Below, in pieces: positions 24,766 to 32,599 of a stretch of 64,000 nucleotides of DNA. The translations under genes and the position numbers were made by a program. Every line of letters begins with the position of its first letter. Positions within the stretch are counted from its first letter, which is position 1. Source of the DNA: Prevotella sp. UBA2444 (GTDB lineage: Bacteria; Bacteroidota; Bacteroidia; Bacteroidales; Bacteroidaceae); NCBI GenBank assembly GCA_002342665.1, contig DDQK01000037.1, forward strand, positions 37,225 through 101,224. Direction: 5' to 3'. A model generated the notes under the pieces. It ran no database searches and had not been told where the DNA came from. It saw only the letters and a program-made list of their open reading frames with translations.

Positions 24766-26635
24766 CGAGCCAGCGCCCGTCGTCGAGCCAGGCTGCACCG
24801 TCGTCCCAGACGCCCTTGGTGAGCACCCAGCGCTTCTCGATGGCCTCGTCGCTGACGTGGATGGGGTAGCATGTCAGCTTCCATTTCTTCTGCCGACCCT
24901 CGGCGGTGACCACCTCCTCTATGTCGCGCACCACCCACCGGCGGTTGCGGATGACGTACACCTGGCGCGGGTCGATCACGTTGGGGTCGTAGGTCTCGAA
25001 GGTCACGGCCCGCCGCGTGTCTATCTCGTAGCCGCCCTGGTAGTAGGTCGAGTCGAGATCCTGCAGGCGCAGCGAGCCTTCGGGCTCTCCGGGGTCGTAG
25101 GCGCCGCGGTCGCCGCTGTAGAGAGCTATGCTTGCGGCTATCTGACAGTGGTAGCTGTCGGTATAGATGACGGGGAACCCGTTCCACTGCTGGTCGCCAC
25201 GGAAGGCACAGTAGAGGTCTCCCGCGCTGCTGCCGTCCTTCTTCTCGGCCTGCCGGATGGTGTCCTCGATGGGCGCCTCTGCGTCGCTCTCGCTGGGGTC
25301 CGGCTCCTCGTCGGCCCCGTCCTGCTGCTCCTCGTCGGGGAAGATGGATCGGTCGCGGTACTCGAAGAACCCGTCCTCGCCCGACAGGTCGATCAGTTCC
25401 ATGCCCGCTCCCGTCTGGTAGAAGTGTATCAGGGGTGCAGGCGTGATCTTCAGTTCCAGCGTGGGCGACTCCTCGTCGCGCCTGAGGTCGGCCATCTGGT
25501 CCACCTCCATCAGGTAGGCCTCGCAGAGATCCTGCCTCCACCAGAGGCTGCTGTCGGTCATGGTGCGTATCATGCGCACGAACTTGCGGCCCGTCGAGGT
25601 GTCTCGGAGGATGACCGGCTCCATGGCCTTCTTCTCCAGTGCCTCATAGTCGTCGCGGCTGACGCCGTCCCACGATGCGCGCAGCAGCTGGTGCAGGGTG
25701 GGGTAGTCGCGTATCTCGAGCGTGGGCAGTCCCTCCGGCAGTCGCATCAGCTTGGCCCAGCGGTGGGAGGGCAGGTCGTAGCTGACGTTCGACGAGGGGA
25801 AGTCGGCCTCGCTGCTGTCGCCGTCCTCCATCTCGGCCTCGTAGGCGTCCACCACGTTGCGCAGCGTCAGCTGGCGGGCCTCTAAGTAGTAGCGCGTCTT
25901 GAGCACGATGTCGCAGGTCTTCTTCAGGTTGTCGGTGATGAACACCACGCCCGTCAGCTTCTCTACCTCGCTTAGGAAGTCCTTCACCGTCCAGCCCGGT
26001 ATCATCTTGGCATACTCCCGGGTGCGGATGGTGTTCACCAGGAAGAGGCGCCTGAACTCGGTATCGTCCACCTGGTTCGTGCCGATGGTGTAGCCCAGTG
26101 CCCTGACAATGCGGGGCAGCAGCGTCGAGAGCATGGGCGAGGGCACGTCGCGGAGCCACGTGTGCTGGTACCGGCTGTTGACCCCGTCCTTGACCCACTG
26201 TCGGCTCACGTTGATATAGGCCTTGGCAGCCGTACGGACCACGGGCCAGGCGCACTCGTCGTCGCTGCCGATCGTGCCCAGGTCGAGTTCCTCGATCTTG
26301 CGGTCCTGTCCGATGAAGTAGTTCATCTCCGACTCTCCGGAGACGATCTGGATGCTGACCGTCTCCTCCGTCCAGCCGGTGATGACCTCCGTGCCCCGGC
26401 AGTACACGTGGCCGTCGGCGATGAGGATGGCCGGGCGGTTGCTGTCCACCTCGTCGGTCTTGTTCAGCCGGTGCAGGAATCCGTACAGCTGGCGGTTCAC
26501 GGGGTTGTCGAGCCTCAGTGTGGCGTCGTAGGTGTACTCTCCCGACTTGGTGAAGAAGGAGTTCTCGCGCTTCACCGTGCAGGCGAAGTTCTGCGGCAGT
26601 ACGGCCGTCACGCCGTCGATGATCAGCTGTGTCAT
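24749..26635 (-). CDS. Tail hub/baseplate-like protein
   Basis: 628 residues. N-terminal beta-rich domain with NFACTVKRENSFFTKSGEYT, a helical middle with ArgTyr-rich segments, and a Trp-rich C-terminus (KRWVLTKGVW, ending WLDEPKN). An acidic linker lies at about 430-470. No enzyme motif. In transcription order it follows the head-tail genes and precedes the HU-HIG gene and tape measure. I call it hub-like from size and context only. Its start overlaps the next gene by 4 bp (ATGA). Confidence 0.55.
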   Translation of the reverse strand: MTQLIIDGVTAVLPQNFACTVKRENSFFTKSGEYTYDATLRLDNPVNRQLYGFLHRLNKTDEVDSNRPAILIADGHVYCRGTEVITGWTEETVSIQIVSGESEMNYFIGQDRKIEELDLGTIGSDDECAWPVVRTAAKAYINVSRQWVKDGVNSRYQHTWLRDVPSPMLSTLLPRIVRALGYTIGTNQVDDTEFRRLFLVNTIRTREYAKMIPGWTVKDFLSEVEKLTGVVFITDNLKKTCDIVLKTRYYLEARQLTLRNVVDAYEAEMEDGDSSEADFPSSNVSYDLPSHRWAKLMRLPEGLPTLEIRDYPTLHQLLRASWDGVSRDDYEALEKKAMEPVILRDTSTGRKFVRMIRTMTDSSLWWRQDLCEAYLMEVDQMADLRRDEESPTLELKITPAPLIHFYQTGAGMELIDLSGEDGFFEYRDRSIFPDEEQQDGADEEPDPSESDAEAPIEDTIRQAEKKDGSSAGDLYCAFRGDQQWNGFPVIYTDSYHCQIAASIALYSGDRGAYDPGEPEGSLRLQDLDSTYYQGGYEIDTRRAVTFETYDPNVIDPRQVYVIRNRRWVVRDIEEVVTAEGRQKKWKLTCYPIHVSDEAIEKRWVLTKGVWDDGAAWLDDGRWLDEPKN

Positions 26636-27102
26636 AGGCCGGTGCCGTTACGGTCCTTCAGGCGGAAGGTGACGCTCTGTCCGTTGAATCCGCCCCAGAT
26701 GTTATACTCCCACTCCACGACGATGGGACGCGAGAAGTCCACCTCTCCCTTGTCGCAGAACTCCTGGAAGTCCTCGCCCGTGAGCAGGCGGACGATGGCG
26801 GCCATCAGCTGCTGCATGCGGGCGTACTCGTCGTACTCCCAGTCGGTGCCCTGGCGGTCTTCGGGCGTCTTCTCGATCACGTAGAGGATGCACTCGCCGC
26901 TGCTGAGGAAGAAGCCGTTGTTGCCGATCTCTGCCCCGGGGATGTTGCCGGCCACCACGATGCCTGCCTGGTCCTTGAGCAGGTTGATGAGCTGGCTCTC
27001 GGTGACGGCCAGCCTGATCTTGCCGACATCCACGCCCGACCGCTCCTCGGCGGCAGCCGTCAGCTCGGCGATAAACTGTCTGTAGTCGTTGATTGCTATC
27101 AT
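26632..27102 (-). CDS. Head-tail or tail-completion protein
   Basis: 156 residues from ATG 27102 (MIAINDYRQFIAELTAAAEE). A longer open frame exists but overlaps the upstream gene. Helical start, then a beta-rich half with several aromatic residues. Coupled to its neighbours by 4-bp overlaps at both ends. Function unknown; position suggests a connector component. Confidence 0.6.
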   Translation of the reverse strand: MIAINDYRQFIAELTAAAEERSGVDVGKIRLAVTESQLINLLKDQAGIVVAGNIPGAEIGNNGFFLSSGECILYVIEKTPEDRQGTDWEYDEYARMQQLMAAIVRLLTGEDFQEFCDKGEVDFSRPIVVEWEYNIWGGFNGQSVTFRLKDRNGTGL

Positions 27103-28040
27103 AGGATAATGTTTGGATTTGCCGTCTGGAATGATATCTCTGCCTGCTGACCGTACATCTGACGGCGGCGGTGGGTGTAGTTGGCCTTGGTGACGATGAT
27201 GTCCTGCCACGCCCCATAGAGCCACACCTGGGCCTTGCGGGCCATGAGCAGGTCTTCCCACGCGACGTATTCCTCCTGGTGAGCCATGGGCATGCTCTTC
27301 AGCGTGTACTCCGTCGATGCCTTCACGCCAAAGCGCGTGCGCCGTCCGTCCATCATGCTCGCGCTGTCGGTGGCCGAGGGCTTGTCTTCGAGCCATGCGG
27401 CCACGAGCGACTCCATCACGTCGTAGCGGTTGAGGAACCTGACGGGCACGTTGTCCTGACAGGCCGGTGCACCGATGCGTGCCTCCAGCTCGCCGCCGAA
27501 GGCGACGGATGCTCCCTGTTGCCAGCTGGAGGGGAAGAGTGCCCGCGGGTCGCAGTCCTGGGTGTAGACGGTGCCGGGCGAGCCCACGCTGACCGACGCT
27601 ATCTCCGAGCCGTCGGCGCGCCGCAGCGATGCCGCCACGCTGCCCGCGAAGGTCAGGTAGAAGGGTGTGCCGGGGTGGCACGTGGCACGGGTGGCAGCAG
27701 CCATCACGCGCTTCTGTCCCTGCGGGTCGGCGGGGTTGCACATCCGGCTGCTGTAGAGGTCGTGCGACGAGACGACGGCATCGTTGATCAGGAAGTCCAC
27801 CGTGGCGCGTGCGTTGGGCTGGCTGCCTGCGGAGAGCGTGCCGTAGAGGCACTGGCTCACCATGTCGGCAATGCCCAGTATGCGCACCTGGCCGTCGGTG
27901 TCGTAGTTGTAGGTCTCCGAGACCACCGTCGTGCCGTTGACCCTCAGCTGGAAGGAGATGCTCTCGGTGAGTCCGCCGACGAGGATGTCCTGTCCGTCGG
28001 CGGCAAAGTGGCTGTAGGGGTAGGGGTTCGTGTAGGTCAT
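27099..28040 (-). CDS. Phage structural protein, head-tail region
   Basis: 313 residues, beta-rich, with several Tyr and Gly residues (NPYPYSHFAADGQDILVGG). No recognised family. ATGA overlaps at both ends place it in a translationally coupled run of five genes from 29994 to 24749. A role in tail or connector assembly is likely from context. Confidence 0.6.
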   Translation of the reverse strand: MTYTNPYPYSHFAADGQDILVGGLTESISFQLRVNGTTVVSETYNYDTDGQVRILGIADMVSQCLYGTLSAGSQPNARATVDFLINDAVVSSHDLYSSRMCNPADPQGQKRVMAAATRATCHPGTPFYLTFAGSVAASLRRADGSEIASVSVGSPGTVYTQDCDPRALFPSSWQQGASVAFGGELEARIGAPACQDNVPVRFLNRYDVMESLVAAWLEDKPSATDSASMMDGRRTRFGVKASTEYTLKSMPMAHQEEYVAWEDLLMARKAQVWLYGAWQDIIVTKANYTHRRRQMYGQQAEISFQTANPNIIL

Positions 28041-29098
28041 AGCCGCATGTATTTATTGTGTCGGTCGTTCTCCGGCATCTGCAGGTGGGTGGTCGTCTCC
28101 AGTCCTGCTGCCGCGTCGCGCAGCCGCTTCATCTCCTCCAGCCAGTAGTGCTGGTCGCGGGAGAGCTGCTTCAGGTAGTCGCCGATCCGCTCCATGGTAC
28201 CCTGCTCTTGACGGTTGCCACCGCCGTCGCTCTCGAAGAGTCGCATCAGCCCGTAGGGTAGTGCCTGCAGCGATGTGCGGCGCCCCATCAGGGCGATGGC
28301 CCCCAGTGCCACGGCCTTGGAGGCGGCGTAGTCGAGCGTGTCGGTAGAGGGGTAGGGGGCTTCGATGCTCCCGGCGTCGAACTTGCTGCCGTAGGCCTGT
28401 TCCACGAACCGCTGGCTCTCGGCCAGATGGGGCACGAGCCTCAGGTAGAGCCAGGGCGACTCGTCGGCCCCCGTGAGCCACGTGAGCATCTCGGCGCTCC
28501 TGACGATGAGTCCCGCCTGCCGGCGGTAGCTGCCGGTCTGCCAGTAGCGCGGGTCGGAGGCCAGTGCGCCCGTGAGGCGGTCCAGTGCGCGATAGTACTC
28601 CTCGAGGTGCATGCGGTCGTCGCGGGCCAGCTGCCACTCGAAGGGGCGTGCCTCGTTGTCGTGGTCTATCTTCACCTTGCGGCCCATCGTCTCGTGCGAG
28701 ATGTCGTTGAGCCGGTAGTAGCGCATGGCGGCCATGTAGGCCACGGCCTGCTGGCAGCTCACCACAGCGCTGGCATTGGCCAGATGGAGCGTGTCGCCCT
28801 CCAGCCGGGCCGTGATGCCGTAGGCCGAGTAGCCCTCGCCCAGGCGGATGGTGCCGTCCTGGCCGATGTTAAACTCGCGGTTGGCCACCCGCAGCGTCTG
28901 GCCGTCGGCGGTCTCTATCTTCATGGTGGCTTCCTCGCCCTCGGCCTCCTGGGCCAGCGAGGCCATCACGTCGCGCCCTATCACCTGGGCCAGCTCGTCC
29001 TCCACGCCGCGCACGATGGTCTCTATCTTCGAGAAGTCGGCATTGGCGTAGAAGGAGCCGGTCAGCCGGCGCATCTGTTCTGAATCCTTGATGATCAT
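28037..29098 (-). CDS. Phage structural protein, DUF6712-like
   Basis: 353 residues from ATG 29098 (MIIKDSEQMRRLTGSFYANA). Mostly helical, with the central segment EWQLARDDRMHLEEYYRALD. The start and length resemble DUF6712 proteins found next to portal genes in Bacteroidota phages; the match is by memory and moderate. Coupled by 4-bp overlaps with both neighbours. Confidence 0.55.
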   Translation of the reverse strand: MIIKDSEQMRRLTGSFYANADFSKIETIVRGVEDELAQVIGRDVMASLAQEAEGEEATMKIETADGQTLRVANREFNIGQDGTIRLGEGYSAYGITARLEGDTLHLANASAVVSCQQAVAYMAAMRYYRLNDISHETMGRKVKIDHDNEARPFEWQLARDDRMHLEEYYRALDRLTGALASDPRYWQTGSYRRQAGLIVRSAEMLTWLTGADESPWLYLRLVPHLAESQRFVEQAYGSKFDAGSIEAPYPSTDTLDYAASKAVALGAIALMGRRTSLQALPYGLMRLFESDGGGNRQEQGTMERIGDYLKQLSRDQHYWLEEMKRLRDAAAGLETTTHLQMPENDRHNKYMRL

Positions 29099-29994
29099 AT
29101 CTTCTTCTTTTTGAGTTTCATGAGTGTCTGGTAGTCCATCAGCAGCTTCTGCATGACGGTGAGCAGCGGGGTGCGGTCCACGTCGCGGGCCGTGCCGAAC
29201 ACGTGGCTCTCGGCCAGTGTCAGGCATATCTGCTGCAGGCTCCCGCCGGCGGATTCTCCCTCCTTCTTGGGCGTGGGGTGCTCAAACAGCGGGGCGAAGC
29301 TCACCTCCTCGCCATCGATCATGAACGTGCTGGTGGTGAGTGCCTCGCAGAAGTAGGCCAGCCAGGCATAGATGCCCCACAGCTGCCAGGGCTTCATCTG
29401 CCGTCCGCGCCGGATCTTCTCCTCGAGCGTGTCCCAGTCGTAGGGCACGCGCCGCTGGTGGCACTGGCGGTACTCCTCCGGGGTAGCCTCGCGGCGGTAG
29501 AGCAGTCCGGCCAGTGCGCACAGGGCCGTGGTGCGGTAGGCTGCACGGTCGGCCTCGGTCTGGCCTGCCGGACTCTCGTAGGCCTTCAGGTGCTGTATCG
29601 CCTGCCGGAACTCGCCGAAGGTGAGGTCTTCGCCGTGCGACAGGGGGCCTACGAGCGTCTGCCGCTCCTTGCCGTTGCCGATGGTGACGACGGGGATCAG
29701 CTGCTGTGTGGAGCGGTACACCAGCGACAGCCCGTCGTCGGTCTGCTGCCACAGCCACGTGAGCGACTCGGCCAGCTGGCTCACCAGCAACAGCCACTGG
29801 GGATTGTTCAGCTGCTGGCGCACGCCCCTGCTCCTGAGCATGGCGCGGGCCGACTCTATCCTGACATCCTCGACGGTCCACTGGTGGTCGGTGGTGGCCA
29901 CCATGTGCCGTATCTTCAGCAGCTCCTGCCAGTCGGCCTCCGTCAGCTCGTCCCAGTCCTCCGGCAGCGTGATGTATCGGTTTTTATTGAACAT
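29095..29994 (-). CDS. Phage structural or assembly protein downstream of portal
   Basis: 299 residues from ATG 29994; the frame extends 7 codons to a TTG at 30015, but those codons lie in the 31-bp repeat. Helical, Trp- and Leu-rich (EDWDELTEADWQELLKIRHM), with a Lys-rich end. I do not recognise a family. The short repeat directly upstream appears to have replaced its leader. Confidence 0.55.
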   Translation of the reverse strand: MFNKNRYITLPEDWDELTEADWQELLKIRHMVATTDHQWTVEDVRIESARAMLRSRGVRQQLNNPQWLLLVSQLAESLTWLWQQTDDGLSLVYRSTQQLIPVVTIGNGKERQTLVGPLSHGEDLTFGEFRQAIQHLKAYESPAGQTEADRAAYRTTALCALAGLLYRREATPEEYRQCHQRRVPYDWDTLEEKIRRGRQMKPWQLWGIYAWLAYFCEALTTSTFMIDGEEVSFAPLFEHPTPKKEGESAGGSLQQICLTLAESHVFGTARDVDRTPLLTVMQKLLMDYQTLMKLKKKKI

Positions 29995-30014
29995 TGAACA
30001 TTGAAGATTGAACA
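29984..30014. repeat. 31-bp inverted repeat, right copy
   Basis: Perfect inverted copy of 18371-18401, 11.6 kb away. It covers the start codon region of the gene 29095-29994. Confidence 0.85.
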
Positions 30015-30018
30015 ATCC

Positions 30019-31401
30019 TTATTGCTGGTTGGTCATGCGGTCTCCGGCACTGACGTTGTCCTCCTTCTGGATGGTCTTGTGGTAGAAGCCCAGCCAGAGG
30101 TCGTGCTTCTCGGGGAAGTTGACGTGCATCGCGTCGTTGAGGGCTTCGAGGCAGATCTCCTCCGGTATGCGGGTGTCGGCGCCGTAGAAGATCTTCAGTG
30201 CGTAGAGCATCTGACTGCCGGAGTCGCTCTTGCCGTCGATGATGATGTTGGCCAGTGCGGGCGAGAGCCCCATGGCCGAGGTGGTGGCCGAGTCGGCCAT
30301 CTTGGCGATATCCTTCTGTGCGGCGATGTACTTGTCCAGATTGAGCTCGATGGGCTCTATCTTCCACGACTGCTGGTGGCCCTGGTCGTCGGTGAAGTCG
30401 ACACAGGTGAAGAACTTGCCCGCGTTCTCCTTGCCTGCCATCACGTCGGCTATCTGGCGCGTGATCTTGTCGCGCAGCTTGTCCAGTTCCCGGCTCACCT
30501 GGGCTTCATCCCACTCTGGATGATCCTGCTCGATGGCCATCCGTTTCTCCCGCCAGTAGGCCTCCGGCTCGTGCACGATATAGGCAGCGGCAATCACATT
30601 GTCGTTCAGGGCCCTGACGATCTCGGCGATGTCATTGGCATCCTGCATCCAGGGAATCGAGCCGTGGAAGGATGATATCGCATAGAGGTTTCGGCCGAAG
30701 GAGCGCATCGAGTGGTAGCCGACGGCCACCTCATGGTCGGTGGGGTGCCACTTGTCGAACACGGGCAGCAGCTGCAGCTCGCGGTAGCGCTCCATGTCGC
30801 CGTAGAGTATCTCACGGATATCGTCCAGATGGGGCGTGCGTGCCGTGTCGGGCCACACCAGCCGGCAGTCGGCCGAGGGCAGGCACTGCAGGGAGTGGAC
30901 CCACGGTTTGCCGATGCGCACGCTCTTGGCCATCTGATAGCGGGTGAAGTGGCCGCCCATGTGGACGTACTCATCCAGCGTCTCGCGCACGTAGCGGCGG
31001 TAGTCCCACGACTCCAGCCACAGGCGCACGTCACGGTCTTCCACCCAGTGCTGCTGCACCTCGTTCTGCTCGATCTGCCAGCGGTACATCTGCAGCCCCT
31101 GGCCGTAGATCAGTCCCACCTTGCGGGCCAGTATGCCGGGGCCGATGTTGTTCTTCTCCAGCAGGTCGCGCACCATGCGGGGCATCTGGTCATCGGGGCC
31201 CCAGGGCACCACGCTCACGCCGCCCACCGACTGCGGATCCTTGTCCCACGAGCGTCCGTCGAGGTCGAACAGCGAGCTCAGCGTCTGATCCTGGAACCGT
31301 GAGCGCATGGCCACGGCGTAGGTACCCACGCTTGTGTCTACCAGGGCGAACCCTCCCGCCCGGTCGACGATCTTTCCTTTGCGAATTGTTTCCTTGCTCA
31401 T
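30019..31401 (-). CDS. Portal protein
   Basis: 460 residues from ATG 31401 (MSKETIRKGKIVDRAGGFAL). The middle helices, the NDNVIAAAYIVHEPEAYWRE segment and the C-terminal QKDIAKMADSATTSAMGLSP region fit portal proteins of Bacteroidota phages, where a long wing and clip precede a helical crown. Known role: dodecameric DNA channel at the capsid vertex. A strong promoter ends 10 bp before the ATG. It lies downstream of terminase genes, as usual, but capsid and protease come earlier in the transcript order. Confidence 0.75.
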   Translation of the reverse strand: MSKETIRKGKIVDRAGGFALVDTSVGTYAVAMRSRFQDQTLSSLFDLDGRSWDKDPQSVGGVSVVPWGPDDQMPRMVRDLLEKNNIGPGILARKVGLIYGQGLQMYRWQIEQNEVQQHWVEDRDVRLWLESWDYRRYVRETLDEYVHMGGHFTRYQMAKSVRIGKPWVHSLQCLPSADCRLVWPDTARTPHLDDIREILYGDMERYRELQLLPVFDKWHPTDHEVAVGYHSMRSFGRNLYAISSFHGSIPWMQDANDIAEIVRALNDNVIAAAYIVHEPEAYWREKRMAIEQDHPEWDEAQVSRELDKLRDKITRQIADVMAGKENAGKFFTCVDFTDDQGHQQSWKIEPIELNLDKYIAAQKDIAKMADSATTSAMGLSPALANIIIDGKSDSGSQMLYALKIFYGADTRIPEEICLEALNDAMHVNFPEKHDLWLGFYHKTIQKEDNVSAGDRMTNQQ

Positions 31402-31410
31402 AACTGAGGG

Positions 31411-31441
31411 CAAAGATATATATAAATAGGTATCGGGCAAA
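31411..31441 (-). promoter_or_regulatory. Promoter of the portal operon
   Basis: TTTG (31438-31441), 19-bp spacer, TATCTTTG (31411-31418). The predicted start is about 4 nt before the ATG, so the leader is nearly absent. Confidence 0.7.
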
Positions 31442-31448
31442 GGACACG

Positions 31449-31476
31449 AAAAAGCCCCGTCCTGAGCGGGCGGGGC
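31449..31476 (-). terminator. Intrinsic terminator after the DUF5053 gene
   Basis: Stem GCCCCG/CGGGGC (31454-31459 with 31471-31476) followed on the minus strand by five U. It lies 8 bp upstream of the portal promoter. Confidence 0.75.
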
Positions 31477-31521
31477 ACTCTCATTGCGTGTTGATCGTGT
31501 CTTAAGCAAACAACGGGCCGG

Positions 31522-31962
31522 CTATGCGGCAGCAGCAGAGAGTTTGGTGCCAAGGTCGGTGAGCGCAGCCTTGAATGTCTTGATTTCATCGCATGTGAAG
31601 TGAGCGATCTTGCCGTTCACCACGTTGCCGTTCAGTCGCTGATAGAGCCACGTGCTCGACTTGCCGAAGTAGGTCTTGGCGATATAGCCTAATGATAGGG
31701 CGGGAGCCAGTGTCTTCAGTTGCACGCGGAGTTGTTCGGTCATTCTTGCCGCCTTGTCATCCATCACTTCGTCGTAGATGCGCTTCACGGCATCCTTGCA
31801 CGACTCGCGGAATGCTGCCTTCTGGCGGTCGCTCATCTCGTCGTATCGGGCATTGCAGCGTGCGAGGATTGCATTCTTCTCCTCTTCTGTCGGGGCGTTC
31901 TGCCACGCCTCGAAGTCTGCCAGTACCAGCGGGTTAATTCCCATTTCGCTAATATCCTTCAT
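31522..31962 (-). CDS. DUF5053-like protein
   Basis: 146 residues. The C-terminal half with LGYIAKTYFGKSSTWLYQRL and NGNVVNGKIAHFTCDEIKTF matches the DUF5053 family of Bacteroidota phages and mobile elements; the pattern looks like a helix-turn-helix and may bind DNA. It forms a two-gene unit with the 40-residue gene upstream, with its own promoter and terminator between terminase and portal. A regulatory or assembly function is possible. Confidence 0.7.
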   Translation of the reverse strand: MKDISEMGINPLVLADFEAWQNAPTEEEKNAILARCNARYDEMSDRQKAAFRESCKDAVKRIYDEVMDDKAARMTEQLRVQLKTLAPALSLGYIAKTYFGKSSTWLYQRLNGNVVNGKIAHFTCDEIKTFKAALTDLGTKLSAAAA

Positions 31963-31980
31963 CTCTTTGCGGTTTTTAAT

Positions 31981-32000
31981 GCCCTCCCCGGTGGGAGGGC
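31981..32000. other. 8-bp perfect hairpin between two phage genes
   Basis: GCCCTCCC-CGGT-GGGAGGGC, in the 44-bp gap between the 40-residue gene and the DUF5053-like gene. No U run follows, so it is more likely a processing or stability element than a terminator. Confidence 0.6.
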
Positions 32001-32006
32001 TGGGTT

Positions 32007-32129
32007 CTACTTCTCGTTGATTGCATCAAGGACTTCATCGATTTCACTTTCAGAAAGTCCCTTGCCGTACACTTTGAGGAATTTCAGGAGGTCGGCTCTC
32101 CTCTTTTTCTTGAACTCTTCGTCTGTCAT
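32007..32129 (-). CDS. 40-residue phage protein
   Basis: Begins MTDEEFKKKRRADLLKFLKV and ends with the acidic segment ESEIDEVLDAINEK. The frame has an A/G-rich stretch (AAGAGAGA) just before its ATG and a promoter 46 bp upstream, so it looks like a real gene despite its length. Helical and charged. No family recognised; a role together with the DUF5053-like protein is likely. Confidence 0.6.
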   Translation of the reverse strand: MTDEEFKKKRRADLLKFLKVYGKGLSESEIDEVLDAINEK

Positions 32130-32174
32130 TCTCTCTTTGCTTTTTGTTATACATGTTGTTTACTTAAGACACTG

Positions 32175-32206
32175 CAAAGATAATAATAATTTTCTAATTA
32201 GCCAAA
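32175..32206 (-). promoter_or_regulatory. Promoter of the DUF5053 unit
   Basis: TTTG (32203-32206), 20-bp spacer, TATCTTTG (32175-32182), in a very A+T-rich setting. Confidence 0.7.
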
Positions 32207-32599
32207 TAATTATTTGATTATTTTACATAAGGACTGCATTTTTAACAGTTCGGGGAATTGCCGGTACTCCTCAGGTCACATTTCCGAGCCGCGCGAAAAC
32301 TTGCGGTCGCAACTCTTCGACGGAGCGGGTCGCGCCGAATCGTGTCATCGCCAAGGCGATTTTTTTATTTTCACTTTCAAAATCGCCTGTTTATCGGCGT
32401 TTCCGAAGATTGGCCGTTAAAAAACACCCCAAAAGTTGGCGTTTTCAGGCGAAAAGTTGGGCGTTAAAGACATAAAAAGTGGCGATAAACCATGTCTTTA
32501 TCGCCGATTTTCGGGGTTTTGGACGGAAAAATAGTAAAAAAATGGCCGTTTTCTTTGCATATCGGGGTTGATATGGTAAGAAAACGGCCTTTTTTTTAC
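32207..32599. other. 393-bp non-coding spacer with stacked hairpins
   Basis: Holds two alternative hairpins: AAAGACAT/ATGTCTTT (32466-32473 with 32492-32499) and GGCGATAAA/TTTATCGCC (32481-32489 with 32497-32505). They share bases 32497-32499 and so cannot form together. Next comes the bidirectional terminator at 32544-32589. A motif near 32388-32405 (CCTGTTTATCGGC) recurs at about 40793, in the other non-coding region. No supported gene. Confidence 0.55.
32544..32589. terminator. Bidirectional terminator after terL
   Basis: Stem GGCCGTTTTC/GAAAACGGCC (32544-32553 with 32580-32589) and an inner pair CATATC/GATATG. It is followed by eight T on the plus strand and by ATTTTTTT on the minus strand, so it can stop transcription from either side. 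Confidence 0.8.
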
